Under the pieces are notes generated by a model. That model made no database searches. It was not told the origin of the DNA and worked only from the letters and a program-made list of their open reading frames with translations. From ENR-C587 sp942493235 (GTDB lineage Bacteria; Bacteroidota; Ignavibacteria; Kapaibacteriales; UBA2268), in the NCBI GenBank assembly GCA_942493235.1, contig OW818676.1, positions 620,001 through 684,000 of the forward strand: a stretch of DNA of 64,000 nt, given 5' to 3'. The position numbers and the translations under genes were made by a program. This document shows, one piece after another, positions 40,286 through 49,367 of this stretch. Each line of letters begins with the position of its first letter. Positions within the stretch are counted from its first letter, which is position 1.

Positions 40286-41529
40286 TATATAAGCAGCATA
40301 TTCTGAACAAACAATTCATCGAGTCCGATTTCATTCATCATAAATATATTGATTTCTTCCTTTTCATTTGGTCTGGAAAGAATGGAATTACCTTCATTAT
40401 CTCGATGAATAAGAATAATAGAGTCTATACCCGAGTATTTAACAATTTCGGCATTATGAGTACTGAGGATTATTTGCTTATTATGAGATACATCTTTCAT
40501 CATGTCAATTAATTTTGAAATTATGTGCGGATGAATCCTGCGCTCGGGTTCGTCAAAAATTGTCAAGTATTTGTTATCAAAATACAAAGCTAAGATAATA
40601 ACAATCATAAAGACAGTTCCGTCCGAAAGTAGTGAAGCCGGAATATATCTACCATTATACCTTTCTTTTACTAAAAAGATATTAGAGAGTGTATCTTCAG
40701 TTTCAAACTTGATATCATCAATATCGGGAAGTACATAATTCAAGAGATTAAAGAAAGTACGGCGTTTATCGTCATCTTTAAGTACAGTAGATAGCAGAGC
40801 AAAGAATACTTCACGGCTATCGTTTTCATCTAAAGCATTTGATTGAGACTTGATAGAAGACAGCAAATCTTGCTCGAACTCATAAATAGATATATGCTGT
40901 AGTGTATTATTTGTTTTATCAATTTTAAAAAGTGCTTCTAAAATAGAATTAAACAAAATATCCTTATTATCCGGAACAGTATTTCTGAAGTCCTGAATAT
41001 TCGGAAATATTTGCTTGATATCATAATCAGTACTATCGTAATTAATAAGTTCGACCGTAAATTTATTATCCGTGACAGAAGCTAATAAGTCGGAATTACC
41101 GATTTTAATTTTATCATCGAAATATTCGAAGTTGATTTTGATAATGTCTTTAATTACAGTGAAATCGGTATCTGTTTTACCAAGCTTAATACATAGATCA
41201 AAGGAGATTTCTTTAATATTTAGTTTAATATTTTTTTTATCAATTATAGAATCAAAAGAAACATTATGAATTGTCTGAAGAGAGAATTTGAGAGTAAAGA
41301 ACTGCTCATCGGGCATAGAAAATATGTTTTTAATATATGTAGCACCGCCTTGATTAGCGATAGCGGTAGTAACATCTGAAGCCATCATATCACGAATAAA
41401 TTTGAATAGCATCAGGAAGTTTGATTTTCCTGAGCCATTAGTACCAATAACTACATTGAAATCAGTCAAATCAACAGTAAGTTCTTTAAAGCTCTTAAAG
41501 TTTGAGCATTCTATATGGTTTATTTTCAT
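40285..41529 (-). CDS. AAA/SMC-like ATPase (RecF/OLD-type AAA_21)
   Basis: A 414-residue ATPase of the RecF/ABC-like class. It opens KINHIECSNFKSFKELTVDL, has Walker A GTNGSGKS (29-36), and has Walker B/D-loop TIFDEPERRIHPH followed by the switch ILSTHNAEIV. No TOPRIM nuclease domain is visible, unlike OLD proteins. Such stand-alone ATPases are found in repair, defence and unknown settings. Coupling to ThpR suggests RNA-related work, but this is inference. Confidence 0.8.
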   Translation of the reverse strand: MKINHIECSNFKSFKELTVDLTDFNVVIGTNGSGKSNFLMLFKFIRDMMASDVTTAIANQGGATYIKNIFSMPDEQFFTLKFSLQTIHNVSFDSIIDKKNIKLNIKEISFDLCIKLGKTDTDFTVIKDIIKINFEYFDDKIKIGNSDLLASVTDNKFTVELINYDSTDYDIKQIFPNIQDFRNTVPDNKDILFNSILEALFKIDKTNNTLQHISIYEFEQDLLSSIKSQSNALDENDSREVFFALLSTVLKDDDKRRTFFNLLNYVLPDIDDIKFETEDTLSNIFLVKERYNGRYIPASLLSDGTVFMIVIILALYFDNKYLTIFDEPERRIHPHIISKLIDMMKDVSHNKQIILSTHNAEIVKYSGIDSIILIHRDNEGNSILSRPNEKEEINIFMMNEIGLDELFVQNMLLI

Positions 41530-41826
41530 CTTAATTCTTTTTTATATAATATAGAAAAAACAAATTTAAAATATTTCGAATTGAAATACAAGTATATTTG
41601 TAAAAAATTGGGTATTTTATGAAAAGCGGCTTGCAAAAGCCCAAATTATTTATTTACAGTTCATTTGGCGAAAAATAAATAAAATGTTAACTGCTAATCA
41701 ACCCCACGGTTCAGCGTGGGGTTGAATGTTGATAAAATTGAATTCCGATAGTATTGCAATAGGTTGATAGTTGAAGGATATTTGTTATAGCACCGGACAT
41801 TTTCTATTCTGTCTGATGGTTTGGGA
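41530..41826. other. Intergenic region with two repeat remnants
   Basis: Near 41625-41665, GGCTTGCAAAAGCCCAAATTATTTATTTACAG-like DNA matches the outer part of the composite element (GGCTATTGCAAAAGTCC...). A CCCCACG hairpin follows at 41698. No gene seen. Confidence 0.55.
41698..41725. repeat. CCCCACG hairpin element
   Basis: TCAACCCCACG and CGTGGGGTTGA form an 11 bp perfect stem with loop GTTCAG. It is one of a family also at 46482, 48333, 62117 and 62244. It sits 100 bp past the T9SS gene and could act as its terminator. Confidence 0.7.
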
Positions 41827-43542
41827 TTATATCTTGACAAATCTTTGTGTTCGATTATTTGAGCGAATTGTATAAACACCGCTCGGATAATTTGAAATAT
41901 TAATTCGAGATTCGGCTTTTAATTTATCAATTAAAATGCCCATAGAATTATAAATCTCAATTTCACCAGCTATCAATCCCTCATCAATATTTATAAAATC
42001 CGTTGCAGGATTAGGAAAAATCGAGAGAGTAGAATTTGTTTCATTTACCGAAAGTTCCTCCCAAGAATATGAAGTAATGTATAGACCATAATTTGTATTA
42101 TGCGTTACTACATTTTCTAAATAACTTGTATCCTGAGATTTAGCCAACATATATATAGTATTATTAATGTTACCCAATTGAAAATTCCATATATCGTCAT
42201 AACCTTGAGAACCATAATAAGAGCAATATTTAACACTAAAATCTTTATCCAATTTGTAAATAATCATATCCAAAGAGTCTGAAAAAGATTTTTGCTTAGC
42301 ATCGGCAGTTACAGGATGAGTTTTATCCATTGTGTTTGCAACCAAATAAAAACTGTTATTTTTATCAATTTGCATAAATACATCTCTTGTGTGCGTAATG
42401 AAATAATTGCCATCTTCTATATTAGTCTGAACAAAGACTGTATCTAAGTAGTCATTAGGAGAAAGAATTTTAAATTGACAATTATCAGGATTGTCATAAT
42501 CAACTTTTGCTATGAAACTTCCGAGCGGCAAACCAATCTCATTTTTTCTATTCCAACCACTCAAATATAACTTATTGTTTTTATCAAATTTTATGTCTCT
42601 TGGTCTTCCAAAAGTATAATAAGAAGCATATTTGATTTTTTGCTCTATCGGGTTAATAACACTAATTGTCGATATAGGTAAATCGACTAAAGTATTTAAA
42701 CCTGCGTGTAAAGAGTCATAAGCTGACAAAGTTGATTGAATTGCACCTTTAGTACAAGGGAATTTCCCATTAATTGGATAACCCTCATGGCTACCTATAA
42801 AGTCAGAAGGATACATCAAACCTAATATTGCAATATCTCCATTATCTGCAATATCCATCATTCCAATAATATCATCTCCTATTCCGCCCCAGAATGTGCC
42901 ATAATCAATATTTTTCCCGTCATCAGAAAGAATTCCTATGTAAAAATCTACACCCAAATGCCATTGATAGGATACAGATCTTTTTTTCTGAATTGCATTA
43001 TCGCTAATTACATAAATGGAATCTGGAGTAAAATAATAATTACCATTTTGATAATATTGGTCTTGTGGTAAAGTTGAGCTAATAAAAACCAATTTATCAT
43101 CTGTAGTTACTTTCATTTTGGTAAAAGTAGAAGAGGTTGCGGGTATAACAGTATTATAAAAAACAGTATCATTATCGGGAGATATTTTTGACACTATCAT
43201 TTTATGGTCTATTACACGAATAAAATCAGTTTCTAAAAAATCTACATTCGCATTTTTATTGAGAGCTTGGGAAAATATATATTTATTTCCTTTAGAGTCA
43301 ACGTCAATATTATTTATATAATAATCAGGGAATTCAATATAACGAAGACTATCATGAGTAATTTCATCAAATTCTTTGATAAAACTACCTTTAGGAGGTT
43401 GGCTACCACCAGTACCATAGTACCCGGTTACGTAAATTATGTTATTTTTGACTATTGGATAAAAACAAGTGTAATAATCTTCGCTTAATACTGGATAGAG
43501 AGAATAAAACATAAATAACACGCAAATATTTAGTAATTTCAT
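41827..43542 (-). CDS. Secreted beta-propeller-like protein with T9SS type A sorting domain
   Basis: A 571-residue exported protein with a signal peptide (MKLLNICVLFMFYSLYPVLS). The middle contains repeated units of the SBBP/beta-propeller type, such as ILSDDGKNIDYGTFWGGIGD and KDFSVKYCSYYGSQGYDD. The C-terminal ~80 residues form a T9SS type A domain: LSIFPNPATDFINI, EIEIYNSMGILIDKL, and ISNYPSGVYTIRSNN. This directs secretion and surface attachment. Ligand or activity is unknown. It is 58 bp from the metallopeptidase gene, separated by a terminator, so likely a separate transcript. Confidence 0.8.
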   Translation of the reverse strand: MKLLNICVLFMFYSLYPVLSEDYYTCFYPIVKNNIIYVTGYYGTGGSQPPKGSFIKEFDEITHDSLRYIEFPDYYINNIDVDSKGNKYIFSQALNKNANVDFLETDFIRVIDHKMIVSKISPDNDTVFYNTVIPATSSTFTKMKVTTDDKLVFISSTLPQDQYYQNGNYYFTPDSIYVISDNAIQKKRSVSYQWHLGVDFYIGILSDDGKNIDYGTFWGGIGDDIIGMMDIADNGDIAILGLMYPSDFIGSHEGYPINGKFPCTKGAIQSTLSAYDSLHAGLNTLVDLPISTISVINPIEQKIKYASYYTFGRPRDIKFDKNNKLYLSGWNRKNEIGLPLGSFIAKVDYDNPDNCQFKILSPNDYLDTVFVQTNIEDGNYFITHTRDVFMQIDKNNSFYLVANTMDKTHPVTADAKQKSFSDSLDMIIYKLDKDFSVKYCSYYGSQGYDDIWNFQLGNINNTIYMLAKSQDTSYLENVVTHNTNYGLYITSYSWEELSVNETNSTLSIFPNPATDFINIDEGLIAGEIEIYNSMGILIDKLKAESRINISNYPSGVYTIRSNNRTQRFVKI

Positions 43543-43562
43543 AATTCACCTTAAAAATATTA

Positions 43563-43587
43563 GAGCAGTTTCCTTTAGAAACTGCTC
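43563..43587 (-). terminator. Terminator of the T9SS metallopeptidase gene
   Basis: GAGCAGTTTC and GAAACTGCTC form a 10 bp perfect stem with a 5 nt loop, 13 bp past the stop. TAATATTTTT follows on the minus strand. Confidence 0.8.
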
Positions 43588-43600
43588 GCAAATAAAAACA

Positions 43601-46162
43601 TTAATACTTTATAAAGTTCAACTCTAATATGTGCTTAATGTTATCCAAATCATTGAAATCAATTATTATTGTATATTGTCCACTTGTTAGATTGTTTACA
43701 TTAATGTTAATTGAATTGTTTCCTTTAAAAAAAGTATTATTTTGATAATATACTTGATTACCTAAAACATCAATTATTTTCAAATTAAAATCCGAAACAA
43801 AACTACTGTTTATGTTTAAAGTAGTGTTGCTTTCACAAGGATTAGGATAAAGGAATGCAGAAAAATTTAAATCCGAACTCTCAAATTCAATATGCTTTAA
43901 CATCGGCATAAAAAATGTTTTAGCTGTTGATGATGTTCTATTTACATTTTGAATCGGATAATACCTATTTGCTTTTACATCAAGAGATGTATTATAAGCA
44001 CCAATTGAGGAATACGGTACAGATACAACACCGTTGTTATAATCATTGGCACTTATATTTAAAGTGCTTATAAGCGAATTGTTATTATAAATTAAACACT
44101 GTTTTTCTTGATTTCCGAAATCCCATTCATGACTTGCATATTTAACACTATTCTTAAAATACTCATAATATTGTTTAGCATTAGCATCTAAATAGCTACC
44201 GCTAAAGATATTAATTGTTCTGCTAATAGTATTAACATAAATGGAATTAGGAGATGGGGGATTTGGTTTTACTAAGTTTTCTTGTTCCATAGTATTCAAA
44301 TAATTATAATAATTATTAACAGCATCAATATTTATATTTGGTTGATTAATAATAATATTTTTAAATTGCTCCATATTCAAAAATGGGTTTTGTACCCATA
44401 ATTCAAATACTGCTTTGCCTAATTCAATATCTTCGTTATCACGTCCTTTTGAATAATAAAGGATTGTTTGGGAATCTTCATAAGGGGCATAAGATAAAAT
44501 ACAATCCGCAGTAAACTTATGGTCAGGTTCACACTTCATATCATATAATCCCCAAAGAAAACAAGAAAAAGCACCTCCCGAATAACCACCATCAGTAGTT
44601 TCAAGCCAGCTTCTATTTGAAGAGAAAAGAAGACCTCTTTTTTGATAACCATTTGGGAAAGGATTGTAAATATCCCATTGTTTATATGATGGTGCAACTT
44701 CGGTATTATAAGATAAATAAATCTCTTCGCCTTTATTAAAAATTGTATTACCAAAAGAATCTTTCTCATCTAAATTGTGATATATTTCACAAAATGTTCC
44801 ATTATTCCAAGCACGAAATGCTTGTGAAAAAAAAATGGGGAATCCTTCGTAATTTTCACAACTCGGATCAGCTAGAGCATTCATTAAAATCCAATTAAAA
44901 TAGTGTCCATATTCGTGAGCTATGTAGTTATTGTTTAATTGAAATGTATGATAATTTAAATCTGTATTAAAAGAGCCGCCTGGAGTTTTAAGAGTATTGA
45001 ACCTATTTGTTATAATTTGAGGTATCTTATCACCGGTTGTGTTGGTATTAAATGGTAGCTGAGAATAATTTTGTACATCAAATCTGCGTTTTAAGAAATA
45101 TTTACTTAATGATGCATAGCGGAAAATGAATCCATCTGCCGGATTAATAAATATATCTATATTCTCATGTCTATAAGAGGTCTCGCCAGTAATCGGATTA
45201 GTTAGTCTTGCTTCTCTCATTCTATAAGAATCAAATACTCTGAAATTTGGAGTATTTGTTCTCAATGGGTTGATAGAAATGTGATTTGAAGGACTAATTA
45301 GTTTTATAGCAAAGTTCTCTTTTTCAACGACAACGATGTAAACTAAATCTTTAATTGCTTCGGCACTGGCTTTAACAAAGAAAGAATAATTACCTATACT
45401 ATCTGTTTCGGTCCAATGCACTCCCTTAATGTACTCATTGTTAAGAAGTGGCTGAGGCAACCTTAGTAAGCTATATACAGGTAGTTCAGGATTAAATTTT
45501 GGTTTTAAATAAAGTCTTAATTTAGTTATTGCTCCTTTAGTTCTATTATCCGTAGGGTCAACAAATAATACCTTTCCACTGATTTCTAAATTGACTGTTT
45601 GTTCTCCATCAATTAATGCCGGTAGAGATAGTGCTTCGCCATCTGTACAAATTGTCAAATCATCATCAGAATTTGGGTTTTCTAAGTTTAATGTAGTGTT
45701 ACCAAACAAAGTAAGAATTTTACCTTGTATTAAATTCATTGGTTCAAAATCTAATAACTTAGCTAATGGTTTAAGGTTAGTGTTTACAGCGATATTTGCT
45801 AAAGTATCTGTTATTATTAGAGAAATAGTTTTTTGTACTGTATTTCCTGAATCAAGGAACTGAGAAAATGAAATTGAGTGAATAGAGTCTGGCAAAGAAA
45901 CAGGTTTTACACCACAGCTAAAAATGAATCCGTATTTAATATTAGTCGAAATTAAAGATTTGATTCTGGTAGTTACATTTATTGTATCACCAATATTGCT
46001 CCCACCTGTTATAAATAGTGTGTCAATACTCGTTGATTGTAGTCTGCTTGGAGTATATGCAAATGAACTATTTATTGAACATAATAGCATTGCTATTCCA
46101 ATAAAAATAACTATTTGCATTTTGCATTTTGCATTTTGCATTTTGCATTTTTTAAAAACCAT
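43601..46162 (-). CDS. Secreted T9SS cargo protein with HExxH metallopeptidase motif
   Basis: An 853-codon frame. HEYGH at residues 416-420 (NYIAHEYGHYFNWIL) is a zincin-type HExxH, so a secreted zinc peptidase is likely. An N-terminal part resembling carboxypeptidase-regulatory or Ig-like folds (KLRLYLKPKFN...SIGNYSFFVKASAEAIKDL) precedes it. The C-terminus is a T9SS domain (FLYPNPCESNTTLNI, LKIIDVLGNQVYYQ, LTSGQYTIII). The start is uncertain: five tandem AAAATGC units make up the first codons, and in-frame ATGs lie at 46162, 46141 and 46120. The last gives a clean signal peptide (MQIVIFIGIAMLLCSINSSF). The only good ribosome site (AAGGA) serves an ATG at 46173 that is out of frame. Confidence 0.75.
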   Translation of the reverse strand: MVFKKCKMQNAKCKMQIVIFIGIAMLLCSINSSFAYTPSRLQSTSIDTLFITGGSNIGDTINVTTRIKSLISTNIKYGFIFSCGVKPVSLPDSIHSISFSQFLDSGNTVQKTISLIITDTLANIAVNTNLKPLAKLLDFEPMNLIQGKILTLFGNTTLNLENPNSDDDLTICTDGEALSLPALIDGEQTVNLEISGKVLFVDPTDNRTKGAITKLRLYLKPKFNPELPVYSLLRLPQPLLNNEYIKGVHWTETDSIGNYSFFVKASAEAIKDLVYIVVVEKENFAIKLISPSNHISINPLRTNTPNFRVFDSYRMREARLTNPITGETSYRHENIDIFINPADGFIFRYASLSKYFLKRRFDVQNYSQLPFNTNTTGDKIPQIITNRFNTLKTPGGSFNTDLNYHTFQLNNNYIAHEYGHYFNWILMNALADPSCENYEGFPIFFSQAFRAWNNGTFCEIYHNLDEKDSFGNTIFNKGEEIYLSYNTEVAPSYKQWDIYNPFPNGYQKRGLLFSSNRSWLETTDGGYSGGAFSCFLWGLYDMKCEPDHKFTADCILSYAPYEDSQTILYYSKGRDNEDIELGKAVFELWVQNPFLNMEQFKNIIINQPNINIDAVNNYYNYLNTMEQENLVKPNPPSPNSIYVNTISRTINIFSGSYLDANAKQYYEYFKNSVKYASHEWDFGNQEKQCLIYNNNSLISTLNISANDYNNGVVSVPYSSIGAYNTSLDVKANRYYPIQNVNRTSSTAKTFFMPMLKHIEFESSDLNFSAFLYPNPCESNTTLNINSSFVSDFNLKIIDVLGNQVYYQNNTFFKGNNSININVNNLTSGQYTIIIDFNDLDNIKHILELNFIKY
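46114..46150 (-). repeat. Heptanucleotide tandem repeat (AAAATGC)5 at a start codon
   Basis: ATG occurs in each 7 bp unit, at 46148, 46141, 46134, 46127 and 46120 (minus strand). Because 7 is not divisible by 3, gain or loss of units changes which upstream ATG is in frame with the peptidase gene. With the present five units, the ATG at 46173, which has the AAGGA site, reads 20 codons through the repeat into TAG. With six units it would be in frame. Confidence 0.8.
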
Positions 46163-46620
46163 TTGTTAATCATAAATATTCCTTTTTGATTTTTAATAAA
46201 TTGGATAAATGTGAATATATAAAGCCGGATAAAAATTTCTAAGTATAAATTATTGAATTTTAAATACTGAATATTAATACATCTGCAAATTATAAAGAAA
46301 AATGTTAAAATGCAAGAAAAGATTTTGAAATATCAAAATAAATTTATCTTTATCTTTAAATTGATTAAAATGCAGCAAATATATAAATAGAAAATATTTT
46401 ATATCTACTCGGACATTTTATGGCTGTATAAAATAATTGATTATATTTATATTGCTAATGAAAATATCTCAAAGTGATTGTATCCCCATGCTCAGAAGTG
46501 TGGGGTAGAATATAGAGCTGGGGACTTTTACAAATGATAAGCATTATTTATATAGGCTCTTATACAGAGGGAACAAACGTTACTTTATTTGTCTAATTTC
46601 AATTATAACAAATATAAAGC
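46163..46620. other. Intergenic region
   Basis: No gene seen. It contains the leader of the metallopeptidase gene with AAGGA near 46182 and a degenerate CCCCATG...TGTGGGG hairpin near 46482-46507. The rest is AT-rich with stops in every frame. Confidence 0.5.
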
Positions 46621-47895
46621 CTATATATCCATCGAATTAGATAATTCTCTTGAGAGCTGTTTAGTAAGTAATCGTCTATCAAAAGAATGCACATAGTCCA
46701 AATCCGGAGTAGGTAATAAATTATTCTGCCATAATTCGTAAAATCTGGCAATTGCACTTTTGATTGCTTTTACATCTTTGGGTTCGGTTACTATGGTGGC
46801 TTTGGTGTCTAAGGCAAGTTTTTTCATTGCTCCGTCCGGCAGGCAGGCTAATATAGGTTTTTCAGCACCGAAATATTCGTAAAGTTTACCGGGAGAGCGT
46901 ACGGTATCGTCGAGCATTAGCCACAATACATCAGATTTTTTAAGCTCTGCAATTGCGTCGGAATGAGACAGATAGCCTTTGCAATCGACAACACTTTGCA
47001 ATTTATACTTTTTAATCATTCGCTCATGTCCCGGACGCATTAAGCCCAAGAAGTTTGCTTTGATTTTATTTGCTACATTCGGATTATCCGCAATGAATTG
47101 AGATAAGGCTCTAAAGAAATATTTTGGTGTACGGTTATCTTGGAAGAGACCGGAATGAGTGATAGTAAATGTATTTCTATCAGGTTTAATATTTTTATAT
47201 TGAGAGAAATCTTCGTTATCATAGCCGTGCGGGATAATCACTACATCATCATGCTTGATAAAACCATATCTTTTCAAAAGCAACTCTTTAGCAAATCTGT
47301 TAGTTACTATTGCTTTTTTAGCATAAGTCAAAATATCTGTCTCAAGCTGAATGCTATAGAGCTTATGGAATGGAGTAGCGTAAAAATGAAACGGATTATC
47401 TATCCATACGTCGCGATAATCGACAACAAAAGGAATATTAAATTCTTTAGACAATTCTTTAGCTATCAGAAAGTCAGTAAATGGCGGAGCCGTTGCAAAA
47501 ATAGTATCAATATGATTTTCTGCAATGATTTTACGTGCTAATTCTATAGCAGGCGATTTCCATCTTACTTTACTATCCGGCTGATAAATAGTCTGAAGTA
47601 ATGCTCTACCGATTTTCTGAATTGCGTAATTCGGGAATTTGGTCAGCTTAGGAGCTTTTTTTGCTTCACTGCCGGTAGAGCCGGGCTCGGTTCTGTAAAT
47701 TTTAATGTCTAAGCCTTCTAATTCATCGAGCAATTGTTCGTCATAAGCATAAAAGGAGCGAGGCGTAGAAGTAAGTACGATAGGGTTCCAACCAAAATCA
47801 GAAAGATATTTTACAAATTTCAAAGTCCTCTGAACGCCGCTAAGTCCCATCGGTGGGAAATAATATGCTACTACCAATACGTTTTTGTCTGCCAT
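46621..47895 (-). CDS. Glycosyltransferase, GT4/GT1-like
   Basis: A GT-B fold sugar transferase of 424 residues. The N-terminal VLVVAYYFPPMGLSGVQRTL contains the GG-like loop that binds the acceptor side. PFVVDYRDVWIDNPFHFY and the C-terminal LYEYFGAEKPILACLPDGA (donor nucleotide-sugar binding) are typical of polysaccharide or cell-surface glycan enzymes. I start at the Met at 47895 (ADKNVLVVAYYF); an upstream Met at 47931 adds 12 hydrophilic residues. No other glycan genes are adjacent, so the product is not predictable. Confidence 0.85.
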   Translation of the reverse strand: MADKNVLVVAYYFPPMGLSGVQRTLKFVKYLSDFGWNPIVLTSTPRSFYAYDEQLLDELEGLDIKIYRTEPGSTGSEAKKAPKLTKFPNYAIQKIGRALLQTIYQPDSKVRWKSPAIELARKIIAENHIDTIFATAPPFTDFLIAKELSKEFNIPFVVDYRDVWIDNPFHFYATPFHKLYSIQLETDILTYAKKAIVTNRFAKELLLKRYGFIKHDDVVIIPHGYDNEDFSQYKNIKPDRNTFTITHSGLFQDNRTPKYFFRALSQFIADNPNVANKIKANFLGLMRPGHERMIKKYKLQSVVDCKGYLSHSDAIAELKKSDVLWLMLDDTVRSPGKLYEYFGAEKPILACLPDGAMKKLALDTKATIVTEPKDVKAIKSAIARFYELWQNNLLPTPDLDYVHSFDRRLLTKQLSRELSNSMDI

Positions 47896-48101
47896 TGTTT
47901 TATCTTTATGCTTAAAATTTACAGTATTCAAAATTACGTATAATCTTTATTTTATAAAAATTTGTTTTTAACATTTTAAAAAATAAAGTAAGAAAAGAGA
48001 TGCTTTGTAATAATAAGTGTGAATAATATGATTTACTACATTAATTGCTAAATATCAAATCTCGCTGACAACGACAGAAACCCATATTGATATCACAAAA
48101 T

Positions 48102-48310
48102 AAGGCTATTGCAAAAGTCCAAAATATTTATTTACTGTTAATTTTTCAAAGCTTTCAAACGTCTAATTGCTTACCAAGAGGTTATCAAAAAAGTAATAAT
48201 GTTTCTAAATCGTCATTCTGAGTGAAACGAAGAATCCAGAATTATCTACAAGTTAGCTTTATCTGGATTCTTCACTTCGTTCAGAATGACAAATTTTTTC
48301 ATAGCCTCTT
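48102..48310. repeat. Composite ~209 bp dispersed element, copy 2 (inverted)
   Basis: The reverse complement of 34772-34980. It begins AAGGCTATTGCAAAAGTCC and ends CATAGCCTCTT. The inner hairpin is more perfect here: TCTGGATTCTTCACTTCGTT versus AACGAAGAATCCAGA. Confidence 0.75.
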
Positions 48311-48332
48311 GATGTTTGAGATGTATTACTTT

Positions 48333-48353
48333 CCCCCACTCTGAAGCGTGGGG
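48333..48353. repeat. CCCCACG-family hairpin, variant
   Basis: CCCCCAC-TCTGAAGC-GTGGGG, an imperfect member of the CCCCACGC hairpin family. It abuts the right end of the composite element. Confidence 0.55.
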
Positions 48354-48414
48354 TTGATTACTCCCCTAATTCCTATCCCCTATCCCCAAACCCCAAAAAA
48401 GAACCCACCCCGTC

Positions 48415-48451
48415 ATCGCTTCGCGATGCCACCCCTCCTTTTGGAGGGGAA
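48415..48451. repeat. Short GC-rich hairpin, repeat-like
   Basis: TCGCTTCGCGATG is followed by CCCCTCC-TTTT-GGAGGGG, a 7 bp perfect stem. The composition differs sharply from the surrounding AT-rich DNA, which suggests an inserted element. Confidence 0.4.
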
Positions 48452-48809
48452 TTTGAAGAATAGCCACTAAACAGTTACCTCTATCATCAATATATAATCA
48501 TAAAGCCCTCCCCTTGTGGCAGGGTTTGGATGGGGTTGAAAGATTCCCAGCCACCGACCACCCTAACATCCCTCTCAATTTAACTAAGAACTTAAAATAT
48601 TATGTTGCGTAGATTAAACAATGTCCGCTGGAGTCTGTTAATGAGTTTTCAAAAAATGGTTTTCAATAGTTGTTGGGTTGAAAGGTGGGTATATTAAAAT
48701 TTTAAACTTATGAAACTACATTTAATATAATAGTTTAGTCTCTTGTACGTTACTATATTGTATAGATAGTGAATAATTATGTAAGATTAAGTTTACCTGT
48801 AGTTATTAA

Positions 48810-49367
48810 ATGAAACTTTATATCAAAAATATGGTTTGCATTCGTTGCAAAATGGTTTTAAAAGCTGAGTTAGAAAAGCTTGGAATTAACCATAGGAACT
48901 TAGTATTAGGCGAAGTAGAACTGTTTCAGCCATGCACTCAAGAGCAATTAAATAATTTAGACATTGGTCTTAGAACATACGGATTAGAGCTGATAGTTGA
49001 CAAGCGTGCTCAACTAATAGAAAAGATTAAGAATACAATTATTGAATTGATTCACTATTCCGAAGAGGAATTAGTAGTAAATTTCTCGGTATTCCTTAGT
49101 GAAAAGCTAAATTATGACTATACCTATTTATCTAATTTATTTTCGGAAGTCCACGGCACTACAATCGAACATTTCATAATTCATCAAAAAATCGAACGCG
49201 TCAAAGAATTGTTAGTTTATAATGAGCTAACCCTCTCGGAAATAGCATGGAAACTTCATTACAGCAGTGTCCAGCACCTTTCAAATCAATTTAAAAAAGT
49301 AACAGGATTAACACCTTCTTTCTTCAAAAATATTAGCAACAAAAGGCGTCAAGGAATTGTCGAATAA
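48810..49367 (+). CDS. AraC-type regulator with N-terminal HMA-like domain
   Basis: A 185-residue protein. Residues 1-~70 resemble a heavy-metal-associated ferredoxin fold: YIKNMVCIRCKMVLKAELEK has the CxxC of metal-binding HMA domains. The C-terminal half is an AraC helix-turn-helix pair: LSNLFSEVHGTTIEHFIIHQ, then LTLSEIAWKLHYSSVQHLSN and FKKVTGLTPSFFK. This domain order recurs in Bacteroidota and may couple metal or redox sensing to transcription; the signal is unknown. Its nearest downstream gene is the giant ice-binding-fold protein. Confidence 0.78.
   Translation: MKLYIKNMVCIRCKMVLKAELEKLGINHRNLVLGEVELFQPCTQEQLNNLDIGLRTYGLELIVDKRAQLIEKIKNTIIELIHYSEEELVVNFSVFLSEKLNYDYTYLSNLFSEVHGTTIEHFIIHQKIERVKELLVYNELTLSEIAWKLHYSSVQHLSNQFKKVTGLTPSFFKNISNKRRQGIVE

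Larger units (their letters stand above)
47896..48809. other. Long intergenic region, repeat cluster
   Basis: No gene seen over ~900 bp. It holds the inverted copy of the composite element (48102-48310), a CCCCACT hairpin (48333) and GC-richer sequences of repeat character around 48410-48450 (CACCCCTCCTTTTGGAGGGG hairpin) and 48505-48565. An AT-rich leader for the HMA-AraC gene follows. Such stacking suggests a landing zone for small mobile repeats. Confidence 0.6.
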
